This document shows, piece by piece, positions 55,725 through 64,000 of a stretch of DNA of 64,000 nucleotides. Under the pieces are notes generated by a model. That model was not told the DNA's origin, did no database searches, and saw only the letters and a program-made list of their open reading frames with translations. Source of the DNA: Basidiobolus meristosporus CBS 931.73 (Eukaryota; Basidiobolomycota; Basidiobolomycetes; Basidiobolales; Basidiobolaceae); contig MCFE01000015.1 in the NCBI GenBank assembly GCA_002104905.1, forward strand, positions 62,001 to 126,000. Direction: 5' to 3'. The number at the start of each line of letters is the position of its first letter. The stretch's first letter is position 1. The translations under genes and the position numbers were made by a program.

Positions 55725-57690
55725 TGCTTTTACTGAAATTTTCCCTCTGCTAAAAAGTGGGATAGATTTAACTACTAAGTGTGAAAGGTGAAGATGAAGA
55801 TGCTGCTACTGGGATGAGACCTTTAGAGTATTTTCATAGAAGTAGAATGGTCCTCTAAAAATGTGGGGGAGGAATCCTCAAGGTACCAGAAGAACCAACA
55901 AGGTGACTTTTCTGTATTCACCTTAATGCTGAAACAAATTACTTATTCAATGCTTGAGAGCAAAAACAGCAAAGAATTTCTGAAGGCATTAGAAGATACA
56001 CAACTGTCATGTTCAGCTAAAATGAGACTGTATCTTAGACAAATATTCTTAACTCCAATGATGTAGCCAGGAAGAGTGATGAAAAACTTAATCACATCAT
56101 TTACCCTGCTGGTCAGTGAGATGGAATCTGCAAGCATACCAAGTACTGATGAGGATGTGATAGTTATCAACCTGATTAGCCTGACAAGCAATTTCCAAGG
56201 CTCTGTATTAGGCCTAGAGTCCAGACCTGAAAATTTGAACTTAAATAACATATATGGAAGGTTCCTGGATGAAGAACTAAAAAACAAAGTGCAAATATGA
56301 AGGAAGACAAAAATGCTGTAATAAGCAAGGATAACAAACAAAGGAGGTTCCCAGGACCCTACAAAGGCAGCAGCAACTAGCCTTGCAACCACTGCAAAAG
56401 GAAAAGATACTGATTAGACTGATGCTTCAGAAAGAGAGATAATGAGCAAAAGTAGCCTATACATGGAAATGCTACTACAACAAAACTATATATGGCCACA
56501 AACAAGGATTCTTAGACATATTATGTATGTTCTGGAGTATTTTAACAATTTACACACCAAAATGAACATTTACCCAATATCATGATTTGCAATTAAGAAA
56601 GTTTTTATTGGTAACAGTAGGTCACTTGTGGCAGTAGGAGAAGGAACTATACAGCTCAACCTTGGTAGTGGTGGAGGAAGTCATACCTGTACCATAAGTG
56701 GGATGAAGTATGTAATCATGCTTATTGATGATCATTTCAGATACACATGGGTCTACTTCAAGGAAAGAAAGGAAGAAGCTATATTGAAGTTCAGGGAGTG
56801 TAAGGCCATGACTAAGAGAGAAACTGGTGAAAAATCAAAAATGCACTCTGTGGCAACAGTATAAAATATACCACAAAACTTTTCATCCACTGCTGCAAAA
56901 CTCATAGGTTATGCATGAGGCTACTGTACTCTATGTCCTGGAGCACAACAGAGTGACAGAATGTGCAAACAGATCAACAACTAATATGGCAGGATCATGG
57001 ATCCATGATCAAGAGTTATCCTATTATTATTTGGTGGAATCAGTGGCCACACATATACAACTTAAAAAAAAGTCATCACAGAGTACTTTGTGAGTCTATA
57101 CCATTTAATGCATATTATGGATACAGTTCATGTTGAAATAATTCAGGAATATTTGGTGTTCAGCATATGCTAAGAAACTGCCAGGAGATCAGCAAAAATA
57201 TGAGCCAAAAAGTGTGAATTGCATATTTCAAGTCTATTGCAACAAGAGTAAAGCAAACTGACACTAGAATATCAAAGCAAAGAAGCTCATTTGGTATCAG
57301 GATGTGCTGTTTGATGAAAATTCAAAACTTTGACAAATAGTGTGAGCTTTAGTATTACTGCCATTTACTAGTATCTCTCTAGATAGCCTGAAAGGATAAT
57401 CCAGCAGCATTTGTTAATAGAGTACTTGTTGGATGAGAATCTATCAAGTGATAAGGCAAAAGAAAGGCTGTACATACCTTCAAAGTAGCCCTTGATTCAT
57501 TGTTTCTTGTAATGTTTGTCATTGGATATAACAAAGGGGCTTGTCAATAATTAAAACTAAACGGTATACTGAGTAGCTTTATATTATAGGTGTGATCAAC
57601 TTGCTATTGGAATTACTTGGAATATATTCACCAAAACATCAGGTACACAAAACATGAAAATTTTCTAAATTGTCTAAACAGCCACATGTA
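55725..57690 (+). mobile_element. Decayed Ty1/copia fragment, plus strand (element J)
   Basis: Short gag pieces (MLKQITYSMLESKNSKEFLK near 55,927, ESASIPSTDEDVIVINLIS near 56,130) are followed by a fused protease/integrase fragment (VAVGEGTIQLNLGSGG, IMLIDDHFRYTWVYFKERKEE, 56,620-56,790) and an integrase end (EHNRVTECANRSTTNMAGS, about 56,938). The last about 100 bp (57,590-57,685) match the copia LTR of element A in plus orientation, cut by element K. Stops in every part. Confidence 0.7.
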
Positions 57691-57701
57691 GAATCATAAC
57701 C

Positions 57702-58048
57702 TGCTGTAAGAGTCTTGGAGATATTGGAAGTGATTGGGAGAACAAGTAGATTATGTGGTTTTCACTTAATGATTTATTGAATGTAAAAGTAGTATTTATA
57801 CTTTTACCTGGTCTTGGCATTACAAACATGTAGAATAGGCTAAGAAAGGTCCCAAGAACATGTGTGCAGAGTATGGGGCTGTTTGAACAATATTGAGAAT
57901 TTTCATGTTCTCAGTACCTACTATTTTTGTGAAAATATTCAGTAAATCCCAACAAGGATTTTGGGCAGTATTCTCTAGGATTTAGAGGTAATGATCCAAG
58001 TGACTAAGTTAGGTGAATATTTAGGTGGAATTACAAATTTGTAAAACA
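57702..58048 (-). repeat. Copia LTR, reverse orientation (element K)
   Basis: 347 bp; the plus strand begins TGCTGTAAGAGTCTTGGAGATATTGG, the reverse complement of the end of the 29,884 LTR (cited here in part), and ends TAAAACA. Confidence 0.75.
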
Positions 58049-59160
58049 CTACCACTCAATTAAAAGTTTGTTCTGACTAGTCCTAACTTTGACCTATAAT
58101 ATTTAAACTTGTCTCTAAATAATGGTTTAGTAAATATGCCTGCAGACATTGCATTAATAGGACTGTAAGCTGAGTTATCTAAGTTATTCTCTACAGCTTC
58201 ATGTATAAAATGATGACTAATGATTATTTACTTAGTTCTGGCATAAAAAGTTGGGCCTTTACCTAATATTATACATCCTTGATTATCTTGAAATAAAGTA
58301 ATAGATGCATTTGACCAAAGCCTAAACCTTGAAAAGCTTCCTTAACCACATTGCCTCCTATGTGGCTTCACAGGCTACCATATACTCTGCCTCTGTGGTA
58401 TAAATTAATACAGTTGGTTGCTTCCTTGAGTTCCATGAAATGCTCCTTAACATAATGAAAGGTTTATCCTCTGGTGTATCTTCTGTGTTCCAGATCTTAT
58501 CCCCAATCAGCATCAGAGTATCCCACACAATCCAGTTCTGAATCCTTATCAGTGTATCTTAAGCAGATATCAGCAGTTCCTTTTAGGTATTGAAGAATTC
58601 ACTTAACTGCTGCAATATGATCAGATCTATAGTTCTGTTTATGCTTGGTGACAACTCCCACTGACTATGCAATGCTTGGACATGTTCCATGCATGATATA
58701 CATCAGATTGCCAACCATAGATTGACAAGTAAAGTTGGGGCTTTCAGATGACACCAAGCTCTCCTGATTTGGGTAAGTTTTGACTTAGCAAAGATCTGTT
58801 TCCGTTGGGGTAGCTACCAGTTTACAGTCTTCCATTTGATACTTCTTCAGTGTATCTTGGATATACTTGGATTGTCTTAGGGTGATAGTCTGGGTACTCT
58901 CTGTCTATGGAGAACTTTATCCCTGAGTAGGAACTGAGTTCTCCCAGATCAGACATCTTGAGCTCTTTAGATAGGCTGGATTTAGTCACTATCAATGTTT
59001 TGAGGTTATTGGTGGCTATAAAAAGCTCACCCACATTTAGATCTAATAAAACCGTATTTGCCCTATCTAGCTTATAGTAGACACTATAGTCAGCACTACT
59101 CCTTTGGAAACACAAAGATTCCAAATTAGAATCTATTTTGCAAATCCAGGCTCTTGGTGA
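57702..59160 (-). mobile_element. Truncated Ty1/copia element, minus strand (element K)
   Basis: 3' LTR 57,702-58,048 (reverse of the element A LTR), then the polypurine tract, the pol C-terminus (58,060-58,560) and RT (58,560-59,130; ADYSVYYKLDRANTVLL, ELFIATNNLKTLIV). The RT YVDD box is replaced by NVGE. Upstream pol and gag are missing. The same family as element A, in opposite orientation. Confidence 0.78.
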
Positions 59161-59656
59161 TCCCTATGAAAAACAATTGTAGTGATCCCATCAAAAGGCC
59201 ATCACAAACTTAATGTCCCATGACCAAGAGGTACTGATCCTGCCAGGACACTGCCCAGAAACCATTGAATAATAATTGCACCCCAAGTTTAACAAAAAAC
59301 TTAGTAAACATTTTCATCACAGCAATATATAAGAGGATTTTAATTGGTTCCCTGCCAATTTAGTCACTTTCTGATCTTCAACACTCTATCACCTCCTACC
59401 TTTGTGTGCATTAATTGGCAATTGCCTCTTTTCCACACTCCTTACTTCCTGACTCCACTGTTTTTCTTACTTTTTGTACATACAAATTGATCTAGTTCTG
59501 TTGAAGCTTCAGTTATACCTCAATTGTCAATTGTATTGACCTATTCAAGTCCCTATAACCTACACTAACATGGAGCCCAACCCCACACTTAACAAGTAGC
59601 TTCATTAAAATTCACCACTAAATAAGTATTTTGACTCTAATGCTGTGACAACACAA
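59161..59656. other. Gene-free spacer in the retroelement region
   Basis: About 500 bp, AT-rich and pyrimidine-rich in part (CCTCTTTTCCACACTCC). No coding frame or recognisable LTR. Confidence 0.35.
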
Positions 59657-60130
59657 CTATGGCAGGAGCCCTACAGCTTTATGCCACTGTTCATTCACTG
59701 GTTCCCATATGTCCTGGTCTTCAGCCAGCACTGCAAGGTCTGGTACCTCATCTGCCAGTCTTTGCAATAAATCCTTGCAATATTTCAGTGCATTTTCTTG
59801 CACACTGCTCTTGAAGAAGTGCTGCATCCTCTTGGTGTGCCTATTGATGTTCCAAAATTCCACAGAAGGCATCATGATAATCTTTTGAGTTCTTGACATT
59901 GTAGCTTTGTCTGTCAGTAGGTTCTCCACTCTGTCAACAATTGAGGATGTGGAGGCTATGGTAGACAAATTGCTTTTTTCTGTAAACTCATCTACCTTGC
60001 TACAAAGTAGCTCAACTGGCTCTGCTTCCAGCTCTTGTGAAAACAGCTGCTTTCTTGTGGGTAATTCTTCTTGGGTATGATAGGATTTAGTCTGTTCTAG
60101 GCTTGCAGCATTAATTGGCAAGAACTGCAA
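59657..60130 (-). CDS. Unassigned 157-codon open frame within the retroelement region
   Basis: One of the few clean frames in the right half that is not recognisable gag or pol. The protein is hydrophilic and probably helical (LFSQELEAEPVELLCSKVD, QENALKYCKDLLQRLADEVP). A second frame (60,097-60,282, MCQSRVYQGENEVHNQKHLG) overlaps its start and may be the same gene after a frameshift. It lies between a copia RT fragment and a gypsy solo LTR. It may be a gag remnant, another element's ORF or a captured gene. No motif decides. Confidence 0.3.
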   Translation of the reverse strand: MQFLPINAASLEQTKSYHTQEELPTRKQLFSQELEAEPVELLCSKVDEFTEKSNLSTIASTSSIVDRVENLLTDKATMSRTQKIIMMPSVEFWNINRHTKRMQHFFKSSVQENALKYCKDLLQRLADEVPDLAVLAEDQDIWEPVNEQWHKAVGLLP

Positions 60131-60361
60131 TTTTTTTTGCAGGCTTCCCTGTCTAAGGCTTGGGTAAACATTGTTTCCTTTACTGTTACCTTTGTCACTA
60201 CCAGGTCTTTCACTGCTGCTTTGCCTAAGTGCTTTTGGTTATGTACTTCATTTTCTCCTTGATATACTCTGCTCTGACACATCTACTTTGGCCTGCTTGT
60301 CCCTTGCCGGCACTCTTTTGGTAACCTGACATTTCTTTCCCACTTATTTCAAGCTCTCAAC

Positions 60362-60880
60362 TGCATAATCTGCTGCTTGAATGTTTAAGTTAGATCAGTT
60401 TTGAGTTGAATCAATGAGTTATAGGTTTAGCTTATCAATATATCATTATTATCTATCAAATTAGTAGCAGTAGTCAGCAAATGGATCAGCAAATTGTTAT
60501 CAGACAGAAATAGATATACAAAGTAGGATCTTTTTGGGGGATGATGATGCAATCAGATGAGTCATCAGCCACAGCCTACATTAGGAAATACAATTAGTCA
60601 GCAATTGATCTGAAAGAATGTATATAAGGAGATGCTGGAAACTCAATAAAGATCAGTTCAAGTTTAGTGAGTACAATACTGGCTAAACTCCCTATTCCTC
60701 AACAACTCTTATACCAAGACTTGTAACAGACTATATCACCAGACTCATTGACAGTTGGGAACTTTGTATTGCTGAGTGACGTTGCTGGGAAGAAGTTTGA
60801 GCAACCATGGACAGGATCTTTAAGATCATCAGATAAATTGCAACTAGTGGATGTATATGTTACCAGCAGTACAAGGTATA
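60362..60880 (+). mobile_element. Gypsy LTR (369-bp family) plus integrase C-terminal scrap
   Basis: 60,362-60,728 follows the element D LTR throughout (TGCATAATCTGCTGCTTGAATG... to CTTGTAACA). No target duplication is seen. It is followed directly by about 140 bp matching the integrase C-terminus of element D (ACAGTTGGGAACTTTGTATTGCTGAG, CCATGGACAGGATC). This order, LTR before integrase end, is not that of an intact element and implies a rearrangement. (Quoted strings are excerpts.). Confidence 0.7.
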
Positions 60881-61139
60881 TGGCATCTTTGAAAGTATCA
60901 CATTAAGAAGTCATAATGTTGAGGTGATAGAAGTATGTCAATTGTGGCAGGTGTGCGTGTTTGTCAAGGTCAGCAAACAGGAGGCCATAATTTTTTTGGA
61001 TTTGAGCTATATGTGGAACACACAAGGTAGTAGTGGGTAAGCAAATAAAGAAAGATGATTCTACAGTGGAATATATGAATTGCACAACCTTTATGATGTC
61101 TCCAAATGGGATCCTGATGGCTGACCTGGATTTCATCCA

Positions 61140-62745
61140 CTCATGGGACAAACTTACTTCTCATAGAAGATTGTTTCAGTCCATATAGAGATTTTTAAGC
61201 CAGCAGACCAAATGGGGATTACCTTGGTCAGCAAACCCATCTGGCTGGTCCATTTATATGTCCTCACCAAGTTCTCCATTCAAAAATGCTGTTTTTGCAT
61301 CCATTTGATGAATAAAAAACTTATAACTGGCTGCAATAGCCTGTATTAATATGATGGAATTAAACTTGACTTCCAGTGCAAAGCTGTTGGTAGAGTCAAG
61401 TCCCTATGCTTGAGAGTATTCCTTGCCCACAAGTTTGACTATAGATTGTTTTATTTTTCCATCATCCTTTTATTTTGTCTTAACAATCCTTTGGCATCAC
61501 ATTGATTTTTGGTTGATTGGTAATTTGACTAAGTCCCAAGTTTGATTTTCCATTAAGTCCTGATACTACTCAGGCATTACAAATCTCCAAATCTTTGTCT
61601 GAGGAATGTTCAAGGTTGCTTTTACGGCCTGGGGCTTAATAATATGGACTGAACAGGCATAGGCTAAGTTTGTACTATCAATGATATAGAAATATGAGCT
61701 ATCTCTTTTGTGGTTGAATCCCAGGCATTTTATAGTGAAATGTTCATCTCTGGCATATTCCTGGGCACTGCTTCAGACTGAACTATGGCTTTAGAGGCCT
61801 CTGCAGTGAAAAAATTTTCATTGTTTCCTCTTATTCAATCCAGTCAATTAGTGGACTTGAGATCAGATTTTTGTCATCATTTCATGTCATTTATTGTGAA
61901 GATTTCTAATTTTCTTCAAAAACATATCCCTAGCCTTAGTTGGCTTCTTTGAGTTGGTATTGTAGAGTCTGTATGTTTTACTCTTGTTGCAGTAGCCCAA
62001 GAATATGCTTATTATACTTTTTGGCTTGGACTTTTGCTGATATATGGGCAGTTTCTTAGCATATGTTGTGCACCCAGATATTCTTATATGTTCAACACTT
62101 GTACTGTCTCCACACCATGCTCCAAATAAAGCTTAATCACAAAGTATTCTGTACACTTATTCCATTGTGCCATTGATCATAGTGCCAGAAAGTGCTGTAT
62201 ATCTTGCTATTAATTTGATATTTTAGGGTCATGTGCATGTCAATTTTGATCCCAAATGGGCACTTTCTGGCACCATCTGTCACTCTTTGGCATGATCAGG
62301 CACCATCTGGCATGCTATGGCGCTATTGGGCACTATGTTCAGCTGGAATGATGGAACAAGTCTTGTTAAAACTCAAGTTTTTACTGTATACAGCTGTGGC
62401 AAATGATTCTTCCCAAAATTCATAGGATAGTTTTGATCATACATCATAGATCTTGCTCTATCAATTATTGATCAGCTTGTGTGTTCTGCTACTCCATGTT
62501 GCTGTGAGGTGTAAGGTATATTAGTCACTTGTGTAATCCCATGAGTTTTGCAGAAGTGGGTGAGGAGTTTTGAGTTATTTTCTCCACCATTGTCAGAATA
62601 TGTTTTCTTGATTTTTTCAGCAATTTTTCTCTCCATCGTTGGTTTAAGCTCCCCTGAGCTTAGACAGTGCTTCTTCCTTTCTCTCCATGAAGTAGACTCA
62701 GGTGTATCATGTATAATCATCAATAAAAGTAATTAAATAAGTTAC
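61140..62745 (-). mobile_element. Degenerate Ty1/copia fragment, minus strand (element L)
   Basis: The integrase core is clear at 62,472-62,723: KKTYSDNGGENNSKLLTHFCK, HGITQVTNIPYTSQQHGVAEH. The connection and RT regions (61,200-62,100) are recognisable only in pieces (for example the reverse frame of 61,200-61,330 around copia Q-x-GF and the 'HQMDAKTAFLNGE'-like region). LTRs and gag are absent. A different subgroup from element A, judged by the integrase sequence. Confidence 0.65.
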
Positions 62746-62748
62746 AAT

Positions 62749-64000
62749 ATGCCACTTGAATGTTTAAGTTGGATCAGTTTTTAGTTTAGTAGGATGTGCA
62801 TTGACTACAGAGCACTCAACTCAGTTACTGTGAGGAATAAGTACCCCATACCTCAGATTAATGTGCTTTTGGACCAACTCAATGGAGCCACTATTTTCAG
62901 CAAGATTGACCTCATGTCTGGATACAACCAGAGTAGGTTGAAGCTCAATGACATCCCTAAGACAGCATTCTGGACCAGATATGGACATTACAAGCACTTA
63001 GTCATGAGTTTTGGCCTCACCAATGCCCCTGCAACATTGATGACTCTGATGCAGACTGTCTTCCAGGAGTACCTAGACAAGTTTGTGATAATATACCTAG
63101 ATGACATATTGATATACAGCAAGGCAGAAGATGATCACTTGGTGCACATTGAAAAGGTCTTGAAGAAGCTAAGAGAGAACTAACTACATGGCAAGCTAGC
63201 CAAGTGTGAGTTCTCCAAGGAACATGTTGAATGTCTGGGATACATAGTAACTAGCACAGGAGTAACCTTAGACCTTATAAGGTTGAAGTTATCAAGAATA
63301 TAGAGATGCTATACTAAAGGAGTCAAATGCACTGTAAAGACAGATCATGCCTCCCTCAAGTATATATTTATACAGAAGGTACTCTCTAGAAGAATGACAA
63401 GATGGAGTGAATACATTCAGCAATTTGACTTGGAGATTGTCTACTGCCCTGGAAAAACAACATGGTTGCTGATGCCATATCAAGAATAGATCAAGTTGCA
63501 CAACTCAACTTGGTGCATGAATCTGATTGGCCTAGTCTATTACCAAAGTACTTGGGGGCCAAGCCATTCCTAACAAGGTGGATGAAGATATCAAGAAGAT
63601 AATCCGGGATGAAGCCAGCAAATTTGTAGTACAGGATGAAACACTACCAAATTGTTGATGGAAGCCCCATTACCTATTGCCCTTATGTTTCTCACCTGGA
63701 TTTAATACATAAGCTACACAATGGATGTGGACATCTTGGAGCTGAAGGAACCTGTAGCCTTGTGAAAGCCAGACCATGGTGGCCCAGAATTAAACATGAC
63801 ATTGTGAAGCTAGTGAAAACATGCCCAAATTGCCAAGTTAACTAAGGCCAACCACAGAAAATTGCTGAACCCTTTCCCTTGCAGCCTGTAAGACCATTTG
63901 AGAGATGGGGAATTGACTTTATTGGAAGATTGCCAACTACCAGGAAATGCAACCATTGGATCCTAGTAGCAATTGACCATGCCACTAAATGGCCCATGGC
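62749..64000 (+). mobile_element. Rearranged gypsy fragment of the 369-bp-LTR family, running off the window (element H)
   Basis: About 38 bp of LTR start (CACTTGAATGTTTAAGTTGG...) are fused directly to RT (62,794-63,183: [47 protein letters not shown]). Near 63,300 the sequence jumps from the end of RT to RNase H, a deletion of about 400 bp relative to element D. Integrase follows (SHLDLIHKLHNGCGHLG, CPNCQVN, GIDFIGRLPTTRKCNHWILV) and is cut by the window end. Confidence 0.82.

Noticed and set aside
1-64000. tRNA and rRNA genes
   Set aside because: I looked for B-box-like GTTCGA sequences and rRNA-like GC-rich blocks. The few matches lie in coding exons, and no cloverleaf was convincing by eye.

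Overview
The window is eukaryotic and fungal. Genes are split by many short introns (about 50-78 nt, GT-AG, often with a CTAAC-like branch site). The gene set is typically fungal: a WOPR (Gti1/Pac2) regulator, a Met22/Hal2 nucleotidase, a Gea/GBF1 Arf-GEF, a Kes1/Osh4-type sterol-binding protein and Isa1. The species cannot be fixed from sequence alone; the intron density argues against a yeast.

Positions 1-29,113 are a compact genic arm. Left to right it holds: a 3'(2'),5'-bisphosphate nucleotidase cut by the window edge (-); a six-kelch protein (-); a uridine-kinase-like P-loop kinase (+); a secreted acid-phosphatase-type phosphoesterase (+); two tandem epoxide hydrolases (-); pirin (+); a DTW-domain tRNA modifier (+); a 16-exon Sec7 Arf-GEF (+); a small secreted protein (+); an oxysterol-binding protein (+); a WOPR transcription factor behind a 1.9-kb upstream region (+); Isa1 (-); a DEDDy 3'-5' exonuclease (+); and a Doa4/USP8-like deubiquitinase whose catalytic domain is missing because retroelement DNA begins just before it (+). 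Splice models were worked out by eye; every complete model sums to a multiple of three.

Positions 29,100-64,000 contain no recognisable host gene. They form a nest of LTR retrotransposons: Ty1/copia fragments on both strands (about 29.1-35.5, 55.7-59.2 and 61.1-62.7 kb) and Ty3/gypsy elements (39.1-55.7 and 62.7-64 kb). The central nest can be read in layers. A minus-strand gypsy element (39,068-55,720, 369-bp LTRs) was split by a 6,772-bp plus-strand gypsy element of another family (41,793-48,564, 386-bp LTRs, 5-bp target duplication). Its 5' LTR was separately split by a plus-strand member of its own family (50,718-55,655, 4-bp target duplication). The 6.8-kb element carries an extra ORF of unknown function between integrase and the 3' LTR. 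Much of the nest is nearly free of CG dinucleotides, whereas the 6.8-kb element still has many, and its LTR pair differs mostly by CpG transitions. This suggests methylation-linked CpG decay.

The host genes do not form one pathway. They cover sulfur/PAP metabolism, Golgi Arf activation and sterol exchange, Fe-S assembly, tRNA modification, ubiquitin/endosome function and morphogenetic transcription. The most notable host features are the truncated deubiquitinase and the epoxide hydrolase pair, which share a nearly identical tract but have different N-termini, one of them signal-peptide-like.
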